Assembly (NCBI GenBank): GCA_014584345.1 | Contig: JACTNB010000008.1 | Location: forward strand, 1-64,000 | Origin: Planctomycetota bacterium | Lineage (GTDB): Bacteria; Planctomycetota; Planctomycetia; Planctomycetales; Planctomycetaceae | Reading direction: 5' to 3' | DNA length: 64,000 nt | Program-made: the position numbers and the translations under genes | The notes under the pieces: generated by a model | What the model was told of the DNA's origin: nothing | What the model saw: only the letters and a program-made list of their open reading frames with translations | Database searches by the model: none | Shown here: one piece after another, positions 9,401 to 19,893 of the stretch | Layout of the letters: each line of letters opens with the position of its first letter | Position numbering within the stretch: the first letter of the stretch is position 1

Positions 9401-12400
9401 ATGCGAATACTTCACTCCCGCCTAGTACTGGCCGCGATGCTCGTGGCCACTGTCTCGATTAGTCCCGCCGTGTGTCGCGCCAGTGACCCCGCTGGCGCCA
9501 TCAGCTATCACACGCAGATCAAACCGATCTTTCAAGCCCATTGCCAGGGTTGCCATCAGCCTGCCAAGCCGCAGGGGCAATATGTGATGACCAGTTTCGA
9601 AGCCCTGCTAAAGGGAGGCGAATCGGGAGAACGGGCGGTTCAGCCGGGCCAACCAGATGCCAGTTCGCTGCTCGAACAAATCACTCCCACGAATGGGGAA
9701 GCCTTGATGCCCAAGGGGAAGGCCCCATTATCTCCGGATCAGATCGAACTGGTGCGTGCCTGGATTACCCAGGGAGCCCGGGACGATACCCCCGCCTCCG
9801 CGAAGGTGGTTTACGATGCGGATCATCCTCCGGTGTATCATCAGGCGCCGGTGGTGACATCGCTGGATTTCTCTCCGGACGGCAATTTGCTGGCGGTGGC
9901 AGGTCACCACGAAGTGTTGCTGCACAAGAGTGATGGGAGCGAACTTGTGGCCCGTCTGGTCGGAGTTTCCGACCGGATCGAATCGGTTCGTTTCTCGCCC
10001 GATGGGACCCGCCTGGCGGTGACGGGGGGAGCCCCCGCGCGCATGGGGGAAGTGCAAGTATGGGAAGTGGCCTCTGGAAAACTGCTGCTGTCCGTGCAGG
10101 TCGGTTACGACACCGTTTACGGAGCAAGCTGGTCTCCGGATGGCACGCGCATCGCCTTTGGTTGCCCCGACAACTCCCTGCGGGTGATTGAAGCCGAGAC
10201 CGGCAAGGAAGTGCTGTTCCAGGGCTCGCACGCCGATTGGGTCCTCGATACCACCTTTTCCGTTGATGGCTCGCTGCTGGCCTCGGTCGGGCGCGATCAA
10301 ACCGCGAAACTGACGGAATTCGAAACCCAACGCTTCATCGATAATATTACCTCAATTACTCCCGGTGCGCTAAAGGGGGGACTGGCCTGCGTGGCCCGCC
10401 ATCCGCAGCGAGACGAAATTCTGGTGGGCGGAGCCGATGGCGTGCCGCGTACCTATCGCATGCAGCGGTTGACCAAGCGTGTGATTGGCGACGACGCCAA
10501 TCTCGTACGGGAACTGCCCCCCCTGAAGGGGCGCGTGTTCTCGGTAGCCTTCAGCCCCGATGGGAAGCAACTGGCTGCCTGCAGCAGCCTCGATGGAGTC
10601 GGCTACCTCGGCTTGTACTCGTACCCGGTGGATGGCAGTCTCCCGGACGAATTGAAAAAGATTCTGGAAATTGTCGCCAGTCAGCGCAGCCCCGAACAAA
10701 AGAAGCAGGTCGAAGCTTATCACCATGAAAACGTCAGCCAACTGGCTCATGCGGAATTCGCGGGGGCGCCCCTGTATGCCCTGGCCTATCATCCCTCGGG
10801 TAACACTTTGGCCGCGGGGGGTGGAGATGGGCGAATTCGGCTGATCAATGCCGCCAACGGGCAACTCCAGAGCGAGTTCCTGTCCGTTCCGCTCGAGACT
10901 CGAAACGCGCAACAGGCAGCCCTGGCAGAACGACAGTGGCAGTTCGGTTCGCGGGAATCGGCGGGGGCCGAACAGTTGCCACCCGGCACCCAAATTCGCG
11001 AATTGGCGTTGCAACCCGAGTCCATCTCGCTGACGGGCCCTTTCCAGTACGTGCAATTGGTCGCGCTGGCCACGCTCGATACCGGTGATGTCGTCGATGT
11101 CACCCGGCTGGTGTCCCTTGCGGAAACATCAGGCCTGCTGCAATGGGATCACTTCGGTCTGCTGCAACCGCGCGGAAATGGTACCTCTAGCCTGCGTGCG
11201 GAACTGGGGGGCGTGCATGCGGAAATTCCCGTGCACATCAGCGGTCAGGAAGAGGCGCTCTCCGCCGATTATCTGTTGCAGGTTGCCCCGATTCTTTCGA
11301 AACTGGGCTGTAATCAGGGAACGTGTCACGGTGCCGCCCAGGGGAAAGCCGGGTTTAAGCTTTCCCTGCGAGGTTACGATCCCCTGTTCGATGTGCGGGC
11401 CCTCACGGACGATCATGCCGCCCGGAGGACAAACGTGGCCGCCCCCGAGGAATCGCTGATGCTGCTCAAATCGATTGGGGGTGTCCCCCACGTGGGAGGG
11501 CAACCGACCACCGCCGACCACAAGTATTACGAGGTACTGAAAACCTGGATCGCCCAGGGAACTCGACTGCAGCTCGATTCTCCCCGGGTCGCGTCGATTG
11601 ATATCTTCCCCAAGAACCCCGTGATTCAATTGCTCGGTTCGCGGCAGCAGGTGCGCGTTGTGGCCACCTACACCGATGGCCAGACGCGCGACGTGACCAG
11701 CGAATCGTTCGTGGAAAGCGGGAATACGGAAGTCGCGCAAATCAACAGTAGTGGATTGCTGACCGCCATCCGCCGCGGCGAAGCCCCGATTCTGGCTCGC
11801 TATGAAGGGGCGTATGCGGCAACGACGCTGACCGTCATGGGGAATCGGGAGGGATTTGTCTGGGTGGAACCTGAAACGTACAACCGCATCGATGAACTGG
11901 TCGCGGCGAAATGGCAGCGGATGAAAATCCTCCCTTCCGACCTGACTACCGATGCCGAGTTTCTCCGCCGCGTGTCCCTCGATCTGGCGGGCCTGCCCCC
12001 CACCGCCGAGGCGGTCTCCAGTTTCCTGGCCGACCCCCGCCCGTCCCGGGAAAAACGGGAAGCGTATATCGATTACCTGCTCGGCTCGGACGATTTTATC
12101 GAACAGATGACCAATCGCTGGTCCGATCTGCTGCAAGTGAATGGGAAATTCCTGGGTCGCGAGGGAGCCACGCTACTCCGCGACTGGATTCGCAAGCAGA
12201 TCGCGGAAAACAAACCCTATGATCAATTCGTGTCCGAAATCCTCACGGCCAGCGGTTCGAACAAGGTGAATCCCCCCGCGGCGTATTTCAAGGTGCTCCG
12301 GGCGCCTGAGGAAACGATGGAAAACACCACGCATCTGTTTCTGGGAATCCGCTTCAACTGCAATAAATGTCACGACCATCCGTTTGAACGCTGGACGGAA

Positions 12401-14512
12401 TCACAATACTACGAAACGGCCGCCTTTTTCTCGCAATTCAGCCTGGCACGGGCGCCGGAAAGTGGCAACAACAACATCGGCGGCACCGCCGTCGAAGGGC
12501 AGAAACCGTTGTATGAAACGGTATCCGACAAGCCGACCGGCGACATGCTGCACCCACGCACGAGTGCCGTCGTTCCCCCCGTGTTCCCCTACGGAAACGA
12601 TATTGCCGTCCCGGAACAGGGAACCCGGCGCGAACAACTTGCGGCCTGGATGACATCCCCCGAGAACCAGTATTTCGCGCGAAGTTACGTGAATCGCTTA
12701 TGGGGCAATCTGTTCGGCGTGGGCATCATCGAGCCGATCGACGATATTCGAGCCGGCAATCCTCCCACGAATCCCGATCTGCTCGACTATCTGACGGCGG
12801 AATTCGTCGCTAGTGACTTCAATGTCCGGCATATGATCCGCCTGATCTGCCAGTCTCGCACCTATCAGTTGTCGATGGTCACGAATCCCTGGAACGAGGA
12901 TGACCAGATCAACTTCTCCCATGCCCGGGCGCGGCGATTGACTGCGGAGCAGTTGTTCGATTCCCTGCACCTGGTGACGGGGAGCACGTCCCGCATTCCA
13001 GGAGTCCCCCCGGGGACACGTGCGGCTGCTCTGGCCGATTCCCAGATCAAACTTCCCGATGGGTTCCTCAACAGCTTTGGGCGGCCCACGAGGGAAAGTG
13101 CCTGTGAATGCGAGCGCTCGAACGAGGTGCAACTGGGGCCGGTTATGGCGCTGGTCAGTGGGCCCACGGTCGCCTCGGCGATTGCCGATCCGGGCAATGC
13201 CTTCCCCGCCTTGGTGCGAGACAATTCCGATAACCGCACACTGGTGAACGAGCTTTTCCTCCGCATCCTCAACCGACCGGCCACCGAGAGGGAAATCGAA
13301 GTCTCCTTGCGGGCATTCGACGAACTCGATGGCAGCCATGCCCAATTGCTGCAACAACGGGAAAGCAAGGAAACCTGGTGGCGCCCAATCCGCGAACGGC
13401 AGGAGCAGGAACGCCTGGAGGCCATCGCCGCCGCGGAAGCCTCGCTGCAGGCCTATCAACAGGAAATCGCGCCCCGCGTCGCGGAACAAATGCAACAGCG
13501 ACAAGCCAGAATCGCCCAGGCGGAACAGGCGATAAAGGATTACGAAGCGAGCCTGGCGGAACCGTTTGCCAAATGGCTAGAACAGCAACGGGCGGCCCAG
13601 GTGGACTGGCATTACTTGACCGTCAGCGACCTGAAGGCCTCGACCGGCGCGGAACTGAAGCAACTGGAAGATGGGTCGATTCTGGCCAAGCGTATCGATG
13701 GCCAGGGACATTACGAATTCCAGGCGATCACGCAACTGGAAGGGATCCGCGCGATTCGCCTGGAAGCGCTGACTCACGATTCCCTGCCGCGAAAGGGACC
13801 GGGGTTAGCTCCCGATGGCAACTTCGTGTTGACGGAGTTTCGGGTTCTCGCCGGCCCCGCGGAACAGCCAGAGACGCTGAACCCGTTGAAATTCCAAACC
13901 GCACGAGCCGATTTCAGCCAAGGGAGTTACGATATCGTCACCGCGATCGACGGAAAACTCGACGCCGCCTCGAACGGATGGGCCGTCTCCCCCCAGGGAG
14001 GCAAGGATCACTGGGCCGTCTTCGAACTTGGCGAGCCAGTCGGGGCAGTTACCGGGACGCGGCTTAAATTCGTTCTGGAACAGCGCTACCAGGGTAAACA
14101 GCACTGGCTGGGACGTTTCCGGATTTCCGTGAGCATGGCCGAGAAACCCGATCCCAAAAGCCCGGGACAATCGCAGCGGCTCCGCGAACTGGCCAGTCGC
14201 CCCGAGGACCAGCTTCAGGAAGCCGAAAAATCCGAATTGCTGACCCTGTTTCGACAGGTCGATCCGGAATTAAAAAAGAAACGGGGAGCTCTCGCCGAGG
14301 CCCAAAAGCCCTTGCCGATCGATCCCCGTGTCACCGCGCTGGAAGCCGAGTTGAAACTCGCGCAACAGCCTGTTTCCGACGATCCGGCCCTGGTCCAGTT
14401 GCGGCAGGATGTCGAAAGCAGCCAGAAGTTGCTCGAGAATAAGCGATTGACAGCAGCCCAGGATATTGCCTGGGCACTCATTAACAGCCCGTCGTTTCTG
14501 TTTAACCATTAA
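9401..14512 (+). CDS. Giant PSD1-type cytochrome protein with WD40, DUF1549 and DUF1553 domains
   Basis: A 1703-residue secreted protein with a signal peptide at about 1-28. An N-terminal planctomycete cytochrome-type domain has the heme-like motif CQGCH at 48-52. A WD40/YVTN-type propeller occupies about 150-490 (repeated FSPDG and WSPDG motifs). A second cytochrome-like motif, CNQGTCH, lies near 637, and a Big_2-like beta domain at about 740-815. DUF1549 starts near 826 and contains a third motif, CNKCH, near 987. DUF1553 spans about 1075-1400, and a charged C-terminus follows. The ATG at 9401 has AGG upstream and begins the signal peptide. It forms a pair with the DUF1501 gene 90 bp downstream, a typical planctomycete arrangement. 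Binding of c-type heme at these motifs is probable, but the biochemical role of this family is not established. Confidence 0.85.
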   Translation: MRILHSRLVLAAMLVATVSISPAVCRASDPAGAISYHTQIKPIFQAHCQGCHQPAKPQGQYVMTSFEALLKGGESGERAVQPGQPDASSLLEQITPTNGEALMPKGKAPLSPDQIELVRAWITQGARDDTPASAKVVYDADHPPVYHQAPVVTSLDFSPDGNLLAVAGHHEVLLHKSDGSELVARLVGVSDRIESVRFSPDGTRLAVTGGAPARMGEVQVWEVASGKLLLSVQVGYDTVYGASWSPDGTRIAFGCPDNSLRVIEAETGKEVLFQGSHADWVLDTTFSVDGSLLASVGRDQTAKLTEFETQRFIDNITSITPGALKGGLACVARHPQRDEILVGGADGVPRTYRMQRLTKRVIGDDANLVRELPPLKGRVFSVAFSPDGKQLAACSSLDGVGYLGLYSYPVDGSLPDELKKILEIVASQRSPEQKKQVEAYHHENVSQLAHAEFAGAPLYALAYHPSGNTLAAGGGDGRIRLINAANGQLQSEFLSVPLETRNAQQAALAERQWQFGSRESAGAEQLPPGTQIRELALQPESISLTGPFQYVQLVALATLDTGDVVDVTRLVSLAETSGLLQWDHFGLLQPRGNGTSSLRAELGGVHAEIPVHISGQEEALSADYLLQVAPILSKLGCNQGTCHGAAQGKAGFKLSLRGYDPLFDVRALTDDHAARRTNVAAPEESLMLLKSIGGVPHVGGQPTTADHKYYEVLKTWIAQGTRLQLDSPRVASIDIFPKNPVIQLLGSRQQVRVVATYTDGQTRDVTSESFVESGNTEVAQINSSGLLTAIRRGEAPILARYEGAYAATTLTVMGNREGFVWVEPETYNRIDELVAAKWQRMKILPSDLTTDAEFLRRVSLDLAGLPPTAEAVSSFLADPRPSREKREAYIDYLLGSDDFIEQMTNRWSDLLQVNGKFLGREGATLLRDWIRKQIAENKPYDQFVSEILTASGSNKVNPPAAYFKVLRAPEETMENTTHLFLGIRFNCNKCHDHPFERWTESQYYETAAFFSQFSLARAPESGNNNIGGTAVEGQKPLYETVSDKPTGDMLHPRTSAVVPPVFPYGNDIAVPEQGTRREQLAAWMTSPENQYFARSYVNRLWGNLFGVGIIEPIDDIRAGNPPTNPDLLDYLTAEFVASDFNVRHMIRLICQSRTYQLSMVTNPWNEDDQINFSHARARRLTAEQLFDSLHLVTGSTSRIPGVPPGTRAAALADSQIKLPDGFLNSFGRPTRESACECERSNEVQLGPVMALVSGPTVASAIADPGNAFPALVRDNSDNRTLVNELFLRILNRPATEREIEVSLRAFDELDGSHAQLLQQRESKETWWRPIRERQEQERLEAIAAAEASLQAYQQEIAPRVAEQMQQRQARIAQAEQAIKDYEASLAEPFAKWLEQQRAAQVDWHYLTVSDLKASTGAELKQLEDGSILAKRIDGQGHYEFQAITQLEGIRAIRLEALTHDSLPRKGPGLAPDGNFVLTEFRVLAGPAEQPETLNPLKFQTARADFSQGSYDIVTAIDGKLDAASNGWAVSPQGGKDHWAVFELGEPVGAVTGTRLKFVLEQRYQGKQHWLGRFRISVSMAEKPDPKSPGQSQRLRELASRPEDQLQEAEKSELLTLFRQVDPELKKKRGALAEAQKPLPIDPRVTALEAELKLAQQPVSDDPALVQLRQDVESSQKLLENKRLTAAQDIAWALINSPSFLFNH

Positions 14513-14515
14513 TAC

Positions 14516-14551
14516 CGGCAGCGGGGGGAAGCCTTCCCCCCGCACTTGCCG
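14516..14551 (+). terminator. Strong GC hairpin after the PSD1 gene
   Basis: A nearly perfect stem with arms GCGGGGGGAAG and CTTCCCCCCGC (14521-14543) is extended by outer CGGCA/TGCCG arms. It lies a few bases after the stop codon of the giant gene and before the DUF1501 start. There is no T-run, so it may attenuate or stabilise the transcript rather than terminate it. Confidence 0.45.
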
Positions 14552-14602
14552 ATGAGACTTCCAACCATCCAGGCTTTTTGCCGTTAATCAGGGAGAACTG
14601 TT

Positions 14603-16075
<1,473 letters not shown>

Positions 16076-16109
16076 CCGTAGACGAGAATATCGACCAGCA
16101 GAAATGACA

Positions 16110-16150
16110 ACAAAAGCCGCCACAAGATTTCTTGCGGCGGCTTTTGTTTT
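16110..16150. terminator. Bidirectional intrinsic terminator
   Basis: A perfect 12 bp stem (ACAAAAGCCGCC at 16110-16121 and GGCGGCTTTTGT at 16136-16147) is followed by a T-run on the plus strand, with an A-rich 5' arm that gives a T-run on the minus strand. It sits between the convergent DUF1501 and DUF6580-like genes and can serve both. Confidence 0.85.
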
Positions 16151-16177
16151 TTGGTTCGGTGAGGGCGATCGAACAAT

Positions 16178-16849
16178 TCAACGAGCCCGCGCCGGCGTTC
16201 TTTCTGCCTCGAATTCGGCTGTTGCTCGACGGGCCGGAAGCAGCATGGTAAAGACGGGCACGAACAGAAGCATGCTGAAAAAATCGTTTTTGTGGAACGG
16301 AATCGCCATTGTGTAGCATTCCAGCAGACCTCCCAGCGTGTGCGGATACTGGACTTCATTTCCCAGCAGCCAGACCAGCAGATTGCTCACCAGAAAAAAC
16401 ACCGCCGCTCCGACCATGCCTCCGAGCAGGTTACCCGGTATCCGACTGGCCAGCGAATCACTCCGTTGCAGGCGACTCCCCAGAAACCCGGTCGCGACCA
16501 CCAGCCACAGGCAGAGATAGACAATCGGTTGTCCTCTGTAGAAGGCCAAGTCCCAGCGGCCCGAGGCGGCCCAGATGCCCAAGTCACCCAGCAGCCACGC
16601 CAGGCTGCCGCAAAGCACCGCTCCACGCAGCGACAAACTGGCTCCCATCACCACCGCCAGAGGCAACAGCGGAGAAAAGTTCCATAAATAGGAGGCTACT
16701 TCCGCTTCGGGCACGGACCATCCCAGGCGCGGCAGCAGATAGGGGAGGGTTTTGAACAATCCGGCGAGCAGGATCAGCAGGCCGAGAGTCACGGTAAGGC
16801 GGGAGGGCTCAAGATTCCCTCCGCGAGTTGCAGGGTCGGGTTTTCGCAT
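16178..16849 (-). CDS. DUF6580-like integral membrane protein, candidate transporter (possible corrinoid uptake)
   Basis: A 223-residue protein with about five or six hydrophobic segments. It resembles DUF6580, a family of putative transport proteins with the look of ECF-type substrate-binding (S) components. Supporting motifs are NFSPLLPLAVVMG, a central YLCLWLVV segment, and the C-terminal YPHTLGGLLECYTMAIPF. The ATG at 16849 has GGAAGGA upstream; the open frame from 16957 is an implausible leader. It lies 104 bp downstream of the DUF1559 gene on the same strand, behind the cobalamin riboswitch at 18085-18256. The inferred role is therefore uptake of cobalamin, a precursor or cobalt, similar in concept to BtuM. 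The family assignment and role are from pattern and context only. Confidence 0.65.
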   Translation of the reverse strand: MRKPDPATRGGNLEPSRLTVTLGLLILLAGLFKTLPYLLPRLGWSVPEAEVASYLWNFSPLLPLAVVMGASLSLRGAVLCGSLAWLLGDLGIWAASGRWDLAFYRGQPIVYLCLWLVVATGFLGSRLQRSDSLASRIPGNLLGGMVGAAVFFLVSNLLVWLLGNEVQYPHTLGGLLECYTMAIPFHKNDFFSMLLFVPVFTMLLPARRATAEFEAERTPARAR

Positions 16850-16953
16850 GGGGCTATCCTTCCGGGGACGAGGGGAGTTCAAGGAAACGATTGTAATCAC
16901 TGGCAACGGGGGACACAGGTGTTCCCCCCCAAGTCGAGGAAAAAATTCCACGA

Positions 16954-17871
16954 TCATTCGCGATCGTACAGTTCGTCCTGCAGGGCGGGAGCGTTCAGGT
17001 TACCGTCACTCACGTATCCCAACCGCTTCCGCTCCATCAGGTCGGCTTGCGTTTGGGACATGAAATTTCCGCCGGGCACTTCAATGCGAAAATGCCGGGC
17101 GCGCGATTCGACGTGGCCATCCAGAAACGCCACGTTGGCAGAATCGTTGTGACGAAAATGAACCGTGGGGAAATTCTGACTGGGAGGGGAAAGCGAATGT
17201 TGATCCTCCAAGCCCGCGCTGGTGCAGTTGAAAGAGGAATCAAAGGCGAGGCATTTGGCCTGAACCGCGTCGGCGAAGACCACGGTTTGCGACAGGCTGT
17301 TGACATCTCTCAAGCGGCGGCAGAGGGGCGTCGGCGACGGACCGGGCGGCCAGCCTTCGAACCCGATTTCGCGAGACAAGTAGGTAGCATTGTATCCGTA
17401 TCCGATCGGTTCGCGCCCGAAGCGAATGGAGTCGAGTTGGGTTACGCCCAGATTCGGACAGGTGAATACGGTGTAGTTGGTTTCCAGATAGGGAGCCAGC
17501 GGACTGGCGGGGAAATCGAGTTGAAATTCCGCGGGCTGTTCGAAATCGACAACACCAAACCAGAATTGCGATCGTCCCTGCGCGCCGCTGTAGCCATTCT
17601 GGATATACAGGCTACGAACGCCATCCTCGACAACAAAGGGGACGAGATGTTCCGCGTGCACGTCGGCATAATTGTGTAATGCCAGGACGATCTGGCGCAA
17701 ATGATTTTTACATTGGGTACGTCGCGCGGCCTCGCGCGCCTGCTGAACGGCTGGCAACAGCATGGCCACAAGTACCGCAATGATGGCTATCACCACCAGC
17801 AGTTCGATCAGTGTAAACGCCACGCGGGCACCGTTGCGGGCGAGCCGTTTCGCGGGGGGGGGATATAACAT
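16954..17871 (-). CDS. DUF1559 pseudopilin-like protein behind a cobalamin riboswitch
   Basis: A 305-residue DUF1559 protein. The N-terminus is a type IV prepilin-like signal (FTLIELLVVIAIIAVLVAML, residues about 19-38) followed by the family hallmark QQAREAARRTQCKNHL. The C-terminus has NVAFLDGHVES. The residue before the usual cleavage site is alanine (RVA-FTLIE) instead of the glycine seen in the other two DUF1559 proteins here. AGGAG is correctly spaced before the ATG at 17871. The cobalamin aptamer and a nine-codon leader ORF lie upstream and a DUF6580-like transporter gene downstream, suggesting one B12-controlled transcript. What a pseudopilin-like protein does in such an operon is unknown. 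Confidence 0.85.
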   Translation of the reverse strand: MLYPPPAKRLARNGARVAFTLIELLVVIAIIAVLVAMLLPAVQQAREAARRTQCKNHLRQIVLALHNYADVHAEHLVPFVVEDGVRSLYIQNGYSGAQGRSQFWFGVVDFEQPAEFQLDFPASPLAPYLETNYTVFTCPNLGVTQLDSIRFGREPIGYGYNATYLSREIGFEGWPPGPSPTPLCRRLRDVNSLSQTVVFADAVQAKCLAFDSSFNCTSAGLEDQHSLSPPSQNFPTVHFRHNDSANVAFLDGHVESRARHFRIEVPGGNFMSQTQADLMERKRLGYVSDGNLNAPALQDELYDRE

Positions 17872-17907
17872 GGGAAGTCTCTCCTGAAAATAGCAATGGG
17901 GGAACGA

Positions 17908-17932
17908 GAGGGCGCGAAACTCGCGCGCCCTC
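17908..17932 (-). promoter_or_regulatory. GC-rich hairpin between leader and DUF1559 gene
   Basis: Perfect 9 bp arms (GAGGGCGCG and CGCGCCCTC) with a 7-base loop lie 37 bases upstream of the DUF1559 ATG. No T-run follows on the minus strand, so it is more likely part of the riboswitch expression platform or an RNA-stability element than a simple terminator. Confidence 0.45.
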
Positions 17933-18010
17933 CCACGGAAATTGAAGTCCTCAGCCACGGTGGCGTGCCACATCGCATCGATCGGCACACATACTCGTAC
18001 TTCAACCCGC

Positions 18011-18040
18011 TCAGGGAGAGAAATTGCGCAGCATGAACAT
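18011..18040 (-). CDS. Nine-residue leader ORF downstream of the riboswitch
   Basis: The frame reads MFMLRNFSP and stops. It has an excellent ribosome-binding site (AAAGGAG about eight bases before the ATG) and lies about 45 bases after the 3' end of the cobalamin aptamer. It may be where the aptamer controls ribosome access, or a translated leader coupled to downstream expression. Such a short frame could be fortuitous, although its Shine-Dalgarno sequence is among the strongest in the window. Confidence 0.4.
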   Translation of the reverse strand: MFMLRNFSP

Positions 18041-18084
18041 CCTCGGGTCTCCTTTTGCTCGAAAGGATTACTCCAAACCGATTT

Positions 18085-18256
<172 letters not shown>

Positions 18257-18262
18257 GACGCC

Positions 18263-18290
18263 ATTATATGGCAAGCAGAGCAAGTTACAA
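18263..18290 (-). promoter_or_regulatory. Sigma70-like promoter for the riboswitch transcript
   Basis: On the minus strand TTGTAA (18290-18285) and a perfect TATAAT (18268-18263) are separated by 16 bases. The predicted start of transcription falls near 18256, at the 5' edge of the cobalamin aptamer. Confidence 0.7.
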
Positions 18291-18449
18291 TCGAGCTGCC
18301 CGCCGCGACGCCTGGAGAACGCCCGCGTCTGGCCGGAAAAATCCGTTCAACGCATGTTGTTTTGTTTCGATCGCTGATAAACTGCAGGGACGTTGAAAGG
18401 AAGTGTTATTTATCTGGCCGCCATTCCATCGCGCGGAAGGAGATCACCG

Positions 18450-19862
18450 TTGGCCCCATGCATTCCGCCTACGCGCCGCGAGGTTCTTTACGGGTTGGGA
18501 ACAACGCTGGGAAGCATTGCCTTGAGTGCCTTGCTGGCGGACGAACAGCAGTCTGGCAATCGGCCAGCGGGGCCACTCGTGCCTCGCGAGGGGCATTTTT
18601 CGGCGCGCGCGAAAAACTGCATCTTCCTGATGATGGAAGGGGGGCCCTCGCACATCGATACCTTCGATCCCAAGCCGAAACTCCGCGAATTGCATCTGCG
18701 GGAATTCGTGCGGCAGGGAGAACAAAAGTCCGCGATGGAAAGCGGCAAACGCTATTTCGTGCAAAGCCCGTTCAAATTCCGGCACCACGGCGAAAGTGGG
18801 GCGACCATGGCGGAGAACTGGGAGCATTTGGCGAAAGTGGCCGATGAACTCTGCTTCTTTCGCGGCTGCCAGGTGGACAGCGTCAACCATCCGACCGCCA
18901 TGTATCAGATGAACTGTGGCAATCGCTTTGGCGGGGATCCGGGCATTGGGGCCTGGGTGACTTACGGGCTCGGGTCCTTCAATCAGGATCTGCCTGGATT
19001 CATTGTCTTGCCGGAAGTTTCCTATCCGCAGGGGGGTTCCGCAAACTGGAGCAACGGCTACCTGCCGGCGCATTACCAGGGGACCCCGCTCAGGGCGCAA
19101 GGCGCCCCGATCCTCGACCTCGCTCCGCCCGCCGGCATGACTCCCGACAGGCAGCGTAAAACCCTGGATCTTATGGCGCGACTCAATCAACAGCACGCCG
19201 GGCTTCATCCCGAACATGCCGAACTGGCCGCCCGGATGGACAGCTACGAACTCGCCTTCCGCATGCAGATGCAGGTGCCCGAAGTGTTGGATCTCTCGCG
19301 AGAAACCCGTGCCACGCGGGAATTGTACGGCCTGGACCGGGAGCCGACCGCCCCCTTTGGTCGCAAGTGTCTGCTTGCCAGAAAACTCGTGGAGAGTGGA
19401 GTCCGCTTCGTGCAGTTATATCACGGTTCGTGGGACAGCCACGACTATATCGAACGTGCCCATGGCAATCTTGTCGCTGCAGTGGACCAGCCGATCGCGG
19501 CCCTGATCGCCGATCTCAAGCAGCGGGGCCTGCTGGAAAGCACGCTGATCGTCTGGTGTGGTGAATTTGGCCGTACCCCGGACAACGGCGTGCGCGGGGG
19601 GACGGCGTACGGGCGCGACCACAATCCCAACGCGATGACAATCTGGCTGGCGGGAGGAGGTGTGAATGCCGGTCATACCGTCGGCTCGACCGATGAACTG
19701 GGCATGACCGCGGTCGAAAAGGTGCATCCCGTACGCGATTTTCACGTTACGCTGCTGCGGTTGCTGGGGCTCGACGACAACAAGTTGACGTACTATCACG
19801 CCGGGCGGTTCAAGCAACTCAGCCAGTTTGGCGGCAAGATCATCGAGCCTCTGCTGGGTTGA
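18450..19862 (+). CDS. DUF1501 family twin-arginine protein
   Basis: A 470-residue DUF1501 protein. The preferred start is TTG at 18450, with a strong GGAAGGAG seven bases upstream. It gives a short twin-arginine signal (TRREVLYGLGTTLG). The nearby ATG at 18458 is out of frame, and the frame continues upstream only to another TTG at 18393. Family motifs include MMEGGPSHIDTFDPK, YHGSWDSHDY, VWCGEFGRTPDNG and YGRDHNPNAMTIW. No DUF1549/DUF1553 partner is adjacent. It is divergent from the riboswitch-controlled operon, with about 190 bp between the start codon and the aptamer. The substrate is unknown; an exported alkaline-phosphatase-superfamily enzyme is likely. Confidence 0.8.
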   Translation: MAPCIPPTRREVLYGLGTTLGSIALSALLADEQQSGNRPAGPLVPREGHFSARAKNCIFLMMEGGPSHIDTFDPKPKLRELHLREFVRQGEQKSAMESGKRYFVQSPFKFRHHGESGATMAENWEHLAKVADELCFFRGCQVDSVNHPTAMYQMNCGNRFGGDPGIGAWVTYGLGSFNQDLPGFIVLPEVSYPQGGSANWSNGYLPAHYQGTPLRAQGAPILDLAPPAGMTPDRQRKTLDLMARLNQQHAGLHPEHAELAARMDSYELAFRMQMQVPEVLDLSRETRATRELYGLDREPTAPFGRKCLLARKLVESGVRFVQLYHGSWDSHDYIERAHGNLVAAVDQPIAALIADLKQRGLLESTLIVWCGEFGRTPDNGVRGGTAYGRDHNPNAMTIWLAGGGVNAGHTVGSTDELGMTAVEKVHPVRDFHVTLLRLLGLDDNKLTYYHAGRFKQLSQFGGKIIEPLLG

Positions 19863-19893
19863 ACGCGGAAGCCATCAGTCCAGGCCAGCGGCA

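Noticed and set aside
18458..18460. ATG just inside the DUF1501 gene as its start
   Set aside because: It is out of frame with the protein. The in-frame TTG at 18450 has the GGAAGGAG site and the twin-arginine signal follows.
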